Source: Diatrype stigma
Lineage: Eukaryota > Ascomycota > Sordariomycetes > Xylariales > Diatrypaceae
Assembly (NCBI GenBank): GCA_022225965.2
Contig: JAKJXP020000031.1
Location: 124,001 to 188,000 of the forward strand
Length of the DNA stretch: 64,000 nt
Direction of reading: 5' to 3'
The notes under the pieces were generated by a model that worked only from the letters and a program-made list of their open reading frames with translations, did no database searches and was not told the origin of the DNA. Position numbers and translations under genes: made by a program. Positions 10,041-26,307 of the stretch are shown here, piece after piece. Numbering within the stretch: the stretch's first letter is position 1; every line of letters begins with the position of its first letter.

Positions 10041-11530
10041 GGCTGGGATGTAGTATATCGGAGATCAGACGCAAGAAGGAAAAAGAGCTGAATCGCTCTA
10101 CAGAATTTGGTCTTGTAGATAATCTTGTGTGCTTCTCCTATATAGGCTACCTACCTACAGGCAGGAGTACGGAGTAAAAAGCCTTTGTGGTCTTGATGTA
10201 TATTGATGTACTATGGGATGAATGCTAAAGTAACCTGAAGTTGAAGCTGTAGCTCCGATGCCCCTCCAAGCCAAAAGATTCGAGCAGGGAGCTAACTACA
10301 TGCAGTATTGCATGCAGTAATTACTGTATGGGCAAACTTGAAAGTTGTTCGGTAAAAAAACGTGGGGTCCAACATTATGTAAGTCCTTCCAGACCTGGAG
10401 CCTCTACGAAGTACTCAGCATTAAGTGTTGAATTTGCAGGATAGGTCCACGGGCAGGTATAGGGGGTTAGTGAACTGACAGCTGAAGTCGTCTCTTGCAG
10501 CTGTCATGGTCAGTCACCTAGGCAGTTGGGTCTTAAATAGGTAATTACCTCCAGTCAAGAAGCTGCTTTCGAACAAACATTCTTATGGATGGATAGCTGA
10601 ATGATCGCCAGGGCGGGCATCAATCGGCATCAATCGGAGTTGGTGTGTCGCGCTTTGTTAGGCCCCTTTGCAACAACTGGGGTGACTTATACTGCACACG
10701 TTGGATATCTTGCCTGGTTCAAAGTTGTGCAGTTGTGATTGCTAGGTCCATACGGATATTGGTAATCCACAGGTTTGTCCTTAAATCAAGCCCGTTAATG
10801 TCCAGATAGGTTGCAGATAGGGCAGTTTGAAGTTAATACCGGCACCCAAGATACATGCACCTAGTGTACCCCTATATACCTGTAATTAATCCTTATAATT
10901 AACCCTTAATAGTTCAAGCCTCTGTTCTCACCAATAACTCTTCTCCACACGACAGGGGCCCAGTTTCTGATAAGGACTAAGCGTTCTGCTATTGCCTCGC
11001 ATGGTTTAGGTAAAGTTCGAGAAAAGCTGACTACGGAGGCAGGGGAGGAGGAGGATATGACATTGGCATTGTTCATGCCGCCATTTCGTTCTAACTCTAA
11101 CCTAAGTGCTACACCACCAACACTACCACCAACACCACCACTACCACCACCACTACCACCACTACACTACCACCACTACCACCACCAACCACTACCACCA
11201 CCACTACCACCACCACTACCAGGTACCCGACGGCAACACAAACGAAGCTAACACTAGAAAGTAAAAGAAGTCGGAACACAACCTGGTTACTGACTTACAT
11301 AGTACCAACCTGGTCATATCCTATATTCTGACGGACATCCAGACGGAAAACCACCCATCCTTATCTGATACACATACATCTACAATCAATACCGAATGTG
11401 GACGCACAGGCGAAAGACAGGAACGACCAACGACGACGCCGCATAGCTCCTCAGCTCCCTACCCACACACCCAAGCTACATCGACCACGACGCATACACC
11501 GAAATACACCAGGGCCATCAGACTTCCACC
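10041..11530. other. Intergenic region between divergent genes
   Basis: Shared upstream region of the NatB gene (minus) and the unidentified gene at 11531 (plus). It holds the CCA/CTA-rich repeat at 11111-11221 and otherwise nothing recognised. The last 200 bases before 11531 are probably the leader of the downstream gene. Confidence 0.5.
11111..11221. repeat. ACC/ACT trinucleotide-type low-complexity tract
   Basis: About 110 bases made almost only of CCA and CTA triplets in irregular order, purine-poor on this strand. It lies about 310 bp upstream of the gene at 11531, in its likely promoter. The open frame through it is compositional. Confidence 0.85.
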
Positions 11531-12979
11531 ATGCCGGAATCACCACGGACGCCGCGCCGGCGCCACTCGAGCATGGATGTGTCCTTCCACACCGACAGCC
11601 CCGAAGACGACATCTCGCCCAACCAGATCCGGCGCGCCTCCAAGTCGTCCTTCCAGGACCCGCTGACGCCCCTGCGCAACAGCATGAACGAGTCAGAGCT
11701 GGTCCTGCTCGGCGGCGGCGGCGGCGGCGAGGGCGAGGGCGAGGGCCACGACAACGGGCTGGGCAACCTGGCCGATGAGCTTGCCGACGCCCTGTCCGGG
11801 TCGGGCGAGGACGACGAATACTACGAAGACGGCGAGGGCCCGTCCGGCCTCCAGGACCACGACGGCACCGACGACGACGGCGAAGGCGACGGCACGGGGT
11901 ACGACGGCGCCAGGCATCACAGGGAAGACGTAGCGGCGGCGGCGGCGGCAGCAGCAGAGGCAGCGGCATCGGCAGTAGCAGCAGCGAACAGACACAAGGC
12001 CCAGAGCTCGAGCCTCAGCATACCGCCCGTCAACGGCGGACGGGGGCACCGGCGAATGGGGAGCGCCTACGACGGGAGCGAGTACGGTTCGGAGTCGGAC
12101 CTCGACACGCCGGGGATGCCGCCCAGTCTGGTGGCCCGGATCGACGCGGTCGAGTCGCTGGCGCGGAGGGGCACCGAGAGCACCGGCGGGCCCGCCGACG
12201 GCGTCTTCAAGAGGCTGACGGACGGGCTGAAGGATCTCGGGTCGCAGTCGGTCGTAGAGGGGAGCACAACAAGGTCAGTCCCCACGCATAGTTGCATTCC
12301 GTACATATGCATCCATATATGACATGCTTGCACACGCAACTTATGATACACCCCGCCATCCCCATCCCCATCCATCCCACGCGCGCTATTCAGATAAAGA
12401 CCATCATCCAACTGACCAACGGCCGCCCCCCGGCAAAACAGGTTAATAACCGCCCACTCAGCCCTCGCAACGCACCTCGCGCACCAGACGCGCCAGCTGC
12501 ACAACCTGACCTTCCCGCTCCTATCCCCCCTCGTCGCCGCGCCCGACGCCGACACGATCGACGCGCTCGCGCCGCTCCTGACAGCGGTGTCGGAGGCGAT
12601 GCCGCGGCCCGCGGCGCCGGCCCTCGACAGCCTCGCGGCCCTGCACGCCGCCACGGCCGACCTGGCCCAGGCCCTCGCCTACCTGTCCGACACCCTGCAC
12701 ATGTCGCGCCAGACCACGGCCACGGCCGCCCGCCGCCTCCGCACCGCCCGCGACATGGTCGCCGAGATGCGCCGCGAGGACGAGCTCCGCCAGGAAGGGG
12801 AGCGCTGGCTCGCCCGCGGCGGCTGGGGCGACCGCCTCCGCCGCCGCGAGTGCGCCGGCGTCTGCCGCGACGTCGTCGGTGGCTTCGAGGAGGTCTGCGA
12901 TGGCTGGCGCGCTAGGCTGCTGGCTCAGGCTGCTGAGGCCCCGCCCGCGCCACCTTCGTCGACGACGGCTGCTGCGTGA
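11531..12979 (+). CDS. Conserved-looking fungal protein, function not recognised
   Basis: Exon 1 is 11531-12273, the intron 12274-12441 (168 nt, donor AG|GTCAGT, acceptor CAG) and exon 2 is 12442-12979, giving 426 aa. The ATG sits in a good context (CCACCATGCC). The first ~210 residues look disordered: a Pro/Ser/Arg-rich start (SPRTPRRRHS), a Gly/Glu run, long Asp/Glu stretches and an alanine run. From about residue 215 the protein becomes helical: VARIDAVESLARRG, then ITAHSALATHLAHQTRQLHN, later YLSDTLHMSRQTTATAARRL and a Trp/Arg-rich end (ERWLARGGWGDRL, VVGGFEEVCDGWRARL). This fits a coiled-coil or helical-bundle scaffold with an acidic N-terminus. I do not recognise the family. Exon GC is high compared with flanking DNA. 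It is convergent with cdh1. Confidence 0.75.
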
Positions 12980-14647
12980 TTGCGTGAGCAAGGGCAAAGC
13001 AAATGTTTATAAAGGACGCCCGACGGACAGACGTACGGGGCGGCGTAAGACAGAGCAGGGTAGGATAGGCAGGGAGGCAGACAGTCAGGGAAGGGGGTGG
13101 GTGGATGGATGGATTGTGGCGATGGTGAGAATCGTCAAGAATATACCAACAGGGGGGCAGTAAAGGAAGGAGGGGAAGAAAAGACATTCATGATATCCAT
13201 TCTGAAAGGGTTGTTTCAGAAGGGAACTCGGTTAGGGAGGCAGGCAGGCAGGCAAGGCAGGCAGGCATGTTTTCTTTCTTTCTTATGATCATCATACACA
13301 GCATCGGCGTACCATCATTATATCATCATCATCATTACCATTACCATCTCTTTCGAAAGACAAAAAGAAGACACAAAGATACAAAAGGACCGGCCATCTC
13401 GAAAACAAAAGCTCACTTCACGACGGATTTGATTTTTCCTTTTGCGTACTCCTTCCATGGAGTCCTATTAGATCAACTATCTACGCATACGACTGCACAC
13501 TGCCACTTTACCTACTATGTAGTGAGTGGTCTCAATAGAAAGCAGAACGAACGAACGAACGAATGAGGCGCTGGCGGCGTTTTCCTCCCCCCTCCCTACC
13601 CTTTTTTCTCTCCTCGTTCGATTTTATTGATATTCCTTTAGCCACGATAGATGAGACAAGACGATGCATAGAATCAAATCAAATCAAATCAATCACATAT
13701 ACCAAACGAACACGGTATGCAAATGAGCTGCCTACGTAACAGACACATTTCACCTTGAATTACTTGTACCTACGGAGTCTGTGATACATGCTTTACATAT
13801 ATACATGAGAAACGTAGGACAGGCTCTCCTGTAGTGCTTGCCGTTCCTGGCTCAGGGGAAGATGGCGTCACCTGTGGTGCAGCATAACCCAGGCACCTCA
13901 GGTATGTACGTGGATACTTCGGGATATGTGAGAATGTTGTACGAATTCTTCACCAGTCAAGTCACAAAATCAAGCAACGCCAAGATCGGACGGCGATTGA
14001 AATCACAACGCTTTTCTGATCGACCGGACCAGCAAGGCTAGGTGGTCCGGCCTGATCAGAAGTGCTCTTATTTTTCGTATTTCCATCGAAGTACAAAAAA
14101 TATCACAAGGGGTAATAATTCATCGTGCCTACAAAGAGGCCGCTTTGATATCATAGGTCAGTCACCCAGCAAAAAAGAAGAAAACCGATGACGCCCTTTG
14201 CTAAGCCCGCCGTTAAAAGCCATGGCCATAATGATACCTTCGCCTCCCTCTACCTTTCCTTCCCCCCTTTAGCCTAGCCCCGGGAATGCAAACCGTAAAA
14301 TCGTCAGTTCCAAAAAAGCCCCCTAGATATCATAGCTTTTTTCTCCCCTCGTCGCGGGAAAGAAAAAGACTCCCTACATGCAAGGATGCATAGATGGTAA
14401 ATAAAAACGTCCAAAAAACCAGATGAGTGGAAACGCCGGTACGATGCAAAGCAGTGGGTGGTGCTTTGGGTATTCCTGTTCCAAAGTCGTCATGAAAGCC
14501 TCTTCACTGCCGCTCGTAATGTGGCTGGCAATAGCAGAATGAGGTCGTAAGATATAGGGATTGAGTCAAGGTGGGCGAATATCGTCGGTGGGTTCACACA
14601 ACAGAAGTTGGGTTTGTAGACCAACATTTCCAGAATCTTCATCGTCA
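12980..14647. other. Region between convergent genes, probable 3' UTRs
   Basis: No gene recognised. Several simple repeats: GGCA units at about 13240-13266, CGAA units at 13540-13563, and ATCAA units at about 13672-13692. Presumably holds the 3' ends of the transcripts from 11531 (plus) and cdh1 (minus). Confidence 0.5.
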
Positions 14648-16707
14648 TCACCGGATGACGCCCCAGTCGGCTAATCTGCCTCCGCCGCTGTCGCTGTCCT
14701 CTCTTTGGCCGGGTCTCCGACCAAAGGTAGTCCAGAATCGAAGAGTCTCGTCACCCGCCCCGGTAACTATAGTCCGGCCGTCAGGGCTCATGGCCAAGTA
14801 CAGCACACGGTAAGTATGGCCAGTCAGACTGACAACCTGCGTCATCGAGGGGTATTTCCACACAACGATTTGGTTTTGGCTATAACCGTGTGTCGAAACG
14901 ATCTCGTTGGAGTTTTTGGACCACGCAAGATTGCAGACCTGGCTTCCTGTATCGATCTCGTTGATGACGGTGCCGCGCACAGTGTCGTGAAATATTATTC
15001 TCCTATCAGCTGTTCCACCGCCAGAGGCGAGCAGGCCACGCTGGTGTGGAGACCACGCAATCGCTTTAACAGCTGCCGTGTGATCCGAGAATTTCCAGAG
15101 CGGCGTTTCTGAGAGCTTGTCCCACACCATCAGTTTGTTGTCGTTACCACCACTCGCTAGTTGGCCATCTTCACAGTTCCACTTAAGACCGCAAACTTCT
15201 TGCTTGTGACCCATAAGCTTCCGCATCCACTGATCCGGAGCCCTGACATCGCGGTGATATATAAGACGGTCCCTTGACCCTGAAGTCAGGATATGTGTGT
15301 TCCAGGCCAAAGATCCTACCCGAGCCGTATGGCCAGTCATGGTTCTAAGACGTCTCGTCTTCTCCGCATCCCATATTTGTACGAGGCCCTTTCCAGTGCC
15401 AATGGCAAGATGCGTGCCCTTCTGGATCCAGGATAAACTCGTGACGGTGTCGTCTTCCAGTGTACATAGCTTGTTCACTCGACTCGTCTGAGCATTCCAC
15501 ATATACACGCTGGAGCCCAACCCGACACCTAGGACATTGGCACTGCCCCAGTCTACCAGGTTGAGATAGAAGTCATCTGCTAACTCGGGAGCATCCAGGA
15601 CTTTATAAGGTACTTTGCTGACAGCTCGAGGTTGTCGCCGTGGACTCAGGAGCATCTGCTGACTTCCAAAACGGACAGGTGATAGGCTATAAATTTCCGA
15701 GCGGGTATCCAGATTCGGGCCATGGCGACTTTGAGGAGTCCTGGAAGGCGTTGGATGACCCGCCGCGTTTGTGTGATGCCGCGGTGACATGTATGAAAAG
15801 AGGTTTTTGTGGGGTGTTGAGGGGGTAAAGCTCGTGGGTAGCGATGGAGGGGGGTTACTTGGAGGCGTATGTGACCGAGTGCTATTGCGCGCATGGCCAG
15901 AATGGGACGAACCAGGCATGTTGGCGTCTGGTGATAAAGTAGACGGGCTAGCCTGTGGTACTGTATTCTCGAACAATTCTGCTCTTAACAGTGTTGAGAA
16001 GGTACGGTTCGCTTCCTCGGCTGGTGACTGTTAGCATGCGAACGTGTCAGAGTGGATAGAACCCCATACTTTTCTGGAAGTGAAGCTCGCCATGGGGAGT
16101 ACGCTTCTTCTGTTTTGATGGAGTCGCGGGGGAGCCTTCTTCGTGTAAAAGGCTAAAGCTAGCTTGCAGATCTTGGCCAGAGCGTGATGGTATGAATCTA
16201 TACGAGTTAGTGACTCCCGTGTCTGGGGGTTGCGGCGGGGGGCATTGCCGTGCGACTGCCTGAGAATGCGTATGCGATTGTTTGGTACTCAGGGGAGGAA
16301 GGAGGCGCTATGGAATGACATCAAAGGACTCGACTTGGTTGCCTATGAACTCACCTGTCACCGTTGATCCGCTGCCGTTTTCTGCTAGGGCTTGCACCCG
16401 GAGTGCTTTCTCGTCGATCAGCGGAAAATTCCCTCGAGAGCGCGCGTGTCAAGGCATCCGAGTCGATACCACGACTGCCTGTTATGTCGCTAGCTCTGCC
16501 GCTGATTCTCGCACTCCTCAAACTGTTGTTCTCCCCGTTCCGCGTTGCCTGTAGTCTCCCGCGATCCGACGGCGGCGGGGGTGTTGCTAATCTCGAGGGT
16601 GCTCGAGAAGCAGGACTATTGGTCTCGTCGACGGGTCGTTTCGTTATTGCCGGAGGTAGAGGTGGCGGCAGCGCTGCCGCCGTTTCTGGCTCTAACGTCA
16701 TACTCAC
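14648..16707 (-). CDS. cdh1: APC/C activator Cdh1 (Fizzy-related, WD40)
   Basis: Exons 16707-16355, 16197-16070 and 16020-14648, with introns of 157 and 49 nt; all phases agree and give 617 aa. The intron-1 junction builds the C-box core (DRFIPSR), which binds the anaphase-promoting complex. Exon 3 opens with EEANRTFSTLLRAELFE, found in Cdh1/Fizzy-related proteins rather than Cdc20. Seven WD40 blades follow from about residue 300; they include SGSRDRLIYHRD and ASGGNDNKLMVWD, the second with the Fizzy-type GGNDN turn. The protein ends in Ile-Arg, the IR tail that docks on the APC/C. Known role: it targets B-type cyclins and other substrates for ubiquitination at mitotic exit and in G1. The Ser/Thr-Pro-rich N-terminus fits inhibition by CDK phosphorylation. 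The long leader may hold an upstream frame. Confidence 0.95.
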
Positions 16708-16865
16708 GAAGGCGCCGGAACGATAGCAATTTCGGCAATTCTGCGATAGACTGTTCTCTAAGCTTCTCTAAGTTCGATAGGGGGCTCGTAAAAAGTTGTG
16801 AATCTGAGAATCTAATACAGGTCGCGATGGCGAGGAGTGGTTCGGTGGTCGATTGGCCTGGGTAA

Positions 16866-17396
16866 CTACGTATGTGGTAGCTTCAAAAAGAATGTTGTTG
16901 TTTTGAACTCAGTGACGCTGAGGAACCGAAAACAGTAGAGCGTGAATATGCTTGGGAACTTGGATCGGCGCCTTTGATTTCTTTCAGGGAACCCTTCCAG
17001 TGCACACATATACTGTTTAGTGCATGCTGGTCTGCCAATCCTGGGTTGATTCGGTCGGTTGCCAAGTTGTTGGAGGTTCGATGGAGCTCGTCGGTGGGAG
17101 GGAATGGGGATGTTGTTGTAATTGTTGTAATTGCTGTAGTTGCTGTTGCTGTAGTTGCCGTAGTTGCTGTGTAGATGTCGGGAAAACAAGTCGCTGTTAA
17201 TGCTGCAGTGCAGTGTATTAATTTGTGTGGAGATACGGTACCGTTTGAAGCGGCGGGTAGTAAAATGCTGTGCTGTTTGTTTGCTGTGCTGGTCGACGTG
17301 ATTAATACCTAGGTGTAATCGGCGGCGGGTCGTAACGATGGAGATGGGAGGTTGAGTGAGGGATGGATGATGGATGATGGATGCAGCAACAAGCAT
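16866..17396 (-). other. Possible upstream open frame in the cdh1 leader
   Basis: A 176-codon frame on the same strand as cdh1 ends about 160 nt before the cdh1 ATG. It encodes an Asn/Tyr/Ser-rich middle produced by the trinucleotide tract at 17111-17170 and no known domain. It may be part of a long 5' leader, an upstream regulatory frame, or chance. I lean to non-coding leader. Confidence 0.25.
17111..17170. repeat. Imperfect GTTGTAATT/GCTGTAGTT repeat
   Basis: About 60 bases of TTG/TAG/CTG/TAA triplets in 6- to 9-base units, located some 400-460 bp upstream of the cdh1 start. Confidence 0.8.
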
Positions 17397-20300
17397 AGAG
17401 CCTAGGAGCAGACCTAGGAGCAGGACATGGGAGGGCCATTACCTGCAATCATCGACTGAAGCGCCTACCATACATACTACATACCGGTAACTACTGCCCA
17501 TTACCTCCTAGTTACTGGACATGCTGTATGTAGGCTTTCTGGGTTGTCACTGTCCAGTCGCGCCTAGGAGCTAGGAGCACGGTTCGGGCCCTAGTCTACA
17601 TTAGGCCAGCTTGTAATTACTTGGTAAACAAGCTCAACTCCTCTTCTCCTCGCGGAACAACAACCCCTCAAAGTATTCATCACAACCGCAACGCACAATC
17701 GATATGCTCTGATATCATACAAATAGAGGTAGTCAGTCCGGTATCTATCTACCGGGTCATCAGAGAAACATAAATATCAATGTCATGTCCACCGTCCAGA
17801 ACCCCAGTGAGTATGCAATTCAAAACCATGGCTTTCTATCACTTTCACGATAGCTACAGGTATACTAGTGTAGTATAATTGTTATTCATTGCCCGATGCT
17901 CGACTCGATCATAACCTCGTGTCCCCCGTCCTCTCTCGCGATGGATACTTCGCGGTGGCTGGGAGCGCGTTAATAGCCTCTGTACCTGAGTACATACAGG
18001 CAGGCACGGATATTGTGTAGGACGAACGGCAAGAACGGTACCTTCGTACGGTGTGGTACATGCTACAGGTACATACATGTAGGTATGGTGCGGTAGTAAA
18101 GTGTGGTGTGGAGGCTGGTCCAGCTGGAATAACCACATACAGCGTTACATACATACACGTACGTACATTAAGATCACTGCTTCTCCATCGCCCGCTGTGG
18201 AGTTACATCCTTGAGCAATAACTGGCCGTATGAGGATCATAACAATGCGTTCCTGAGAAGGCAGAAAGGCCCTCCAAGGCCCTCCAACGGCGATACGATT
18301 CGGTTCACGTCTTTTACCCAAACCACCAGATGCAAGTGCTGGCTTCGTGGCCTGTCAAGAGGCCTATCGCGTACCTACAGACCTTACAGCAGAAACACAA
18401 TAAACCCCCAAGCCAGGAAACGCGACCTGTCAGGAGGGCCGATGCCAGATTGGCCAGTTATTAACCCCCCTCCCACCATCTCCGTCACGAGCCAGCGAGC
18501 TGGTGAATGGCCCTTGGGCCTGGCCGCCCTGGGCACTAGACACTGGACAGGGCAACAGGGCTCTGTTATAGTGGGGTAACAAACCCACCACGTATGCGCC
18601 GCGCCCGCGCTGCTCAATTTTGTTTATTTTGCTCTGCGAAATTCAAAGCTGCCCGATGCGACACGCGACGGATACTTCCGACCGCGACTTCTGAGTGGTC
18701 GTTACACCCCCTCGACCAATCAGCGAACTTGGTCTTGACAGGGTCATTGGGGTTAACAGGGGGAAATAGGGACCAATATACTCGTAGTTAAATACAAAGC
18801 TACGTACTTTGTAGGTACTACTAAATATCACGGATAATAAATGTATATACTCACGATAACCAAACCTACTTATCTACTTGCCAAACATACGATATACCTA
18901 CCTTTCCCCGAATCTGGTACTTGATGCTGTTGGCCCAGATAGAGTTTCGATAACCTTGAATCCCATTTGCTAGAGCCGGCAATGCGTGCGAACTCATGGT
19001 CAGGGCTGAGTGTGAGCTGGGTGTGAGCCAGCCTGCTGGGTGAATTAGCATGAAGCTCAACCTTGAGTCTGGGTAACTAACAGTTATATCATTGGTTCCC
19101 TCCTTGCTTCGTACATATTCCCAATCTCGAACCTGCAGGTAACCGACAGCGAATGCCGCACATCGATTCTAGGTGCTGACAAGCCGACAAGCTCCGTAGA
19201 TATGTAGCGTATAGTATATAATCTCGTGGTGATGAACGTTACTTGATCTTGATTCCATGTAATGAGCATGACGTATCCGATCTCTCTATAAACTCATCTA
19301 TTTAGATAGCCGAAGACTCCATCTGAAATAACTAGTACATGCCAAGTAACACAACCCCCTTAGCTTCGCCGCATCAACTTCGTCGTATGTAACCGACCGC
19401 CAGCCAGCTCATATTCTTGTACATCGTGCTCTTAAATACAACCCGGACTATCCCACTGTCAATTAGAATACCAATTAGACAATTACACAGGCTGGTTGGC
19501 CGGTTTAGGTTAGCTGCTTAGAGGGCTGACGAAAATGAGTTTTCATAATTCGGACCATCCACTCAAATGTCCAGACTCACCTGGCTAGGGGCAGTCCTTC
19601 ATATATATAGTATCTGTATCAGGTCGCAGGCGTATTTGAGTTGGTTTTCCTTGGGACAATAGCAGTCCATGAGATTGATCCTCCTGTTACATCCATTGGA
19701 AGCTGATCTCCAACCCAGATTCTCGTCTTATTGCACCCATGTCGGTTGATTGTCACTCACCGGGTTGGTCCGATAGTTTAAGATGCGAGCTACCTCTGTT
19801 TAAAGGCATTTATGACGCAGTTCGTCTGGTTCCATTTTCTGGTGCTATACATAGATCGATATACAACAGGTAAGGGTCAACAGTTCAGTCTTGTATCACC
19901 GGCATCACTCAAAATCATGTAGAGTGGTGTGACGATATTAGCTGATACCGTCTACGAAGTTGACACCCAAGCGCTTACGACAGCTCTATGAGGAACATGG
20001 CAATGCTTCATTGTCACCCACCTCAGTTAAGAGTGATGGTTACGTCCTTTATAGACCTAGGGAGCTTCAGGTAATGATAGACCTGAACCACTCGTGAAAG
20101 AAGGGGTAGGTCTGACTGCTTTCGACCTCGTCGTCTCATTCTAGCTATGGATTAGCGTCTCATTAATCCACGCGAGATCCGGTCTGCGTTGTGTTTCTTT
20201 ACATACCACCCAGTCATGACCTCAAAAACATCTTACCAATGTGAAAATACAGGATTGCTTGGTCGTGGCATCGCCAAATGTGAAAATAGGGCTGAGACTG

Positions 20301-21967
20301 AGGCGGGGGAGAATCAACAAGATAGGATCCAATGATAACCATCGAGAACTTGGGAGCTTCCCGATAAGATGAAGATGACCCACGGAAGCTAGTAGCATGT
20401 TTGAGCAGTATCTGCTAATATGAACGCAGTTAACCCTACACATGATTAGCAGCTTGAGGACTTCCTCTTTCCTAGGTTCACGCTTCATCTATACATTTTG
20501 CTTCCAGCTCAGTATTATAGTTTCGGAGATACTTCCATTCGCCCTTGCATGGTATGGTGTAAGGGGTTATCTCCAGTTGTTGGTGTTTGCAAAGCCTGCC
20601 ACGGCGCCGCCACCACCGCTCTTGGTTATTCCCAGGATGCTGCAAAGTACTCCAGATTCTAGGCTGGCCGATCTCCGTATATCGAAGACAGCATCGTCCG
20701 CGCCTTCGCGGACGGGCCACGACGTTACGGTTAAGAATTGCTCGGTCTACCCCATGGGCACACGGACACGGACACAAAGGACTGGCGGCCATAACAGCGG
20801 CGATAACGAGGGCACCGGAGCCGGGAGGGGCCGCAGGATCCACTATGTGCCGCACCGCTCGGCAGCAGTGGCTCCATCGAGCCCACCGTGCTAACCCGAA
20901 GGCGCGTCCAAGGTGGTGGTGCTTTTGATAGCTCCCATGACGACGAGTTTGAAAATGGGCTTATAGCCGTTTACTGCTGCAGTGTAACGCAGCCTGTATC
21001 GACATAGGCCCGTACTCATACCGGAGTTACGGGAACCCCTTTCCCTTCGGATGTGTGTAGCGCGAACATTTAACCCCACCGAGGCCCGGGAAGCGACTCC
21101 AACGTGGCCTCATGGTATTGTCTACAAGGTACAGTCAATTAAGCAATGTTGAGAAAGCACCGGGATTTTTATAGTACAACCCGGGGCGACGTACATTGCT
21201 TTGTCTGCTTCACCTGACTGAATATTTCCATAGAATTGAACCTATGATTGAACCATGCGAATTTTGATGTCTTGGGCGAACAGAATCCATGCATGTTTCT
21301 TAATGTAATGGCTTATGTAATAGCTTTCACATCCGGACTGAAGGTTCATTGTTGAGCCAACCTGGTGTTCTTAAAAAACCTTAAGGTGAAGAGTGGCTGA
21401 GCAGCGTTTCGGACGATGATGATGATGTTGCCTGTATCATATGTGGCTAGTGAGTAGGCGCTACGGAGTTAGCATCACTGGCTCGATGAATTCTGCAAGT
21501 GGGCAAGTTGGCAGGAACGGGACCCAAACTCAAGGTTAACTGGTAACTAACTACTGTATGTGTGTATGTATGTATGTATATACCAGTAATCGATGGGCCC
21601 CACCAGTTTAGTACCTACGTAGCAACTGGTAGCAGTAGATCTGGCCAGCCGCAACTTGTCCATAAGTTATCTCCATGTTGACGACGGTGTGAATCTCCTT
21701 CGTTGCCTCATATCGTTGCCTCATAACCCAATACCTGAGGTATCATCCCCCGTCATCCCGAAGCTCAGAACCACAATCAATGTCCTTTTCGATACCTACC
21801 TAACGATAGCACTTGTTTTCCCGAGTTCAGTCGTACACACCTGCAATCCACCAAGCAACCGAGAGTCAGGGAATCGTTGGGCCTGACCAAATCGCAGGGC
21901 CAAACTGCTATCATTGGCTCAACTACCATCAGCCTGGTGGGCATAATCTGGAACAGCTACCATCAAG
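17397..21967. other. 4.6-kb intergenic region between cdh1 and sec23
   Basis: Divergent promoter region; no gene recognised. Many TAC/TAGG-type short repeats. A GC-richer patch at about 20590-20930 has overlapping open frames on both strands (up to 150 codons) but no domain, no clear start and no splice pattern. Short GT-AT microsatellite at about 21558-21580. No tRNA or transposon ends found. Confidence 0.45.
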
Positions 21968-24651
<2,684 letters not shown>

Positions 24652-25511
24652 GCGTCGTCGCTGGGAATCTAAAAAAAGAGGAGGCCGAGAGTTGACGGTT
24701 CTGCTAGCTAGATGAGGAACGAAACGACTCTATGTAACTACCAGGTAGAGAATCGACTGTCATAATGTATGATGACCTTGTAGGCAATGTGCTTGTGTTA
24801 CTCCTGTTTACCTTAGCACCTAGCCAAGTCGGTGCCCCTTTCGTAGAAAAGTACGTATGCAATTTTGATGGCATCGGGCTGAAGACCGTAAGTTCAGTCA
24901 GCCATACAATGACCCCGTGTGATGCCATGGAAGGGGCCTGCAAAGGCCGGTTGAATGTCCAGTTAGTAGCATGGCATGTATAGCAAACATCTCCTTATTT
25001 ACCTAGGTATGCATTCTGGATTCTGATTCGCTGGCCATGCCTCAAGTTCTACTCCACATCTATAGATCCGTCCCTCCCTGTCGAAGCAGCAGTTGGAGAT
25101 GCATTTGATAAGTAAGACAAGAAATAAAACAATGACGAAGGCTTCCAACAGAACAAGGAAATTCACAGGCGAAGACACCCTTGGAACCTGGAAGCCATTA
25201 AGCATGAAGTACATAGTATGGAGCAGGTACCTAGCGGAGTGGATGGTGGATGTGAATGGTGGATGGTGAATGGCGGATGGCTATTTCTCGGCCAAAGCCT
25301 TATCTGCTATCTAAAGCGACCCGCAAATCGCTTATCTGCCAGCTAGGGCTGCCCCCCAAAATCCACACAATCGCACCTGCAATTTGATACCTTTAGACCT
25401 ACCCGGCGAACTTTTTCCCAATTCTACGAACAGGCGTCTTGATCGTGAGGCCCAGAGTATCTCCCACAACATCTCTTCCACCGACTTCCTGACCTTCAAG
25501 ATCTTGTCACC
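24652..25511. other. Region between sec23 and rpl12
   Basis: sec23 3' flank and rpl12 promoter. A GGATGG/GAATGG repeat lies at about 25240-25282. The last 130 bases, rich in C and T, are probably the rpl12 core promoter and leader. No other gene seen. Confidence 0.5.

Positions 25512-26307
<796 letters not shown>

Noticed and set aside
11398..11969. Long Arg/Pro-rich frames on both strands over the gene at 11531
   Set aside because: Shadows of the GC-rich coding exon; the correct frame starts at 11531 with a proper start context and a phase-consistent intron.
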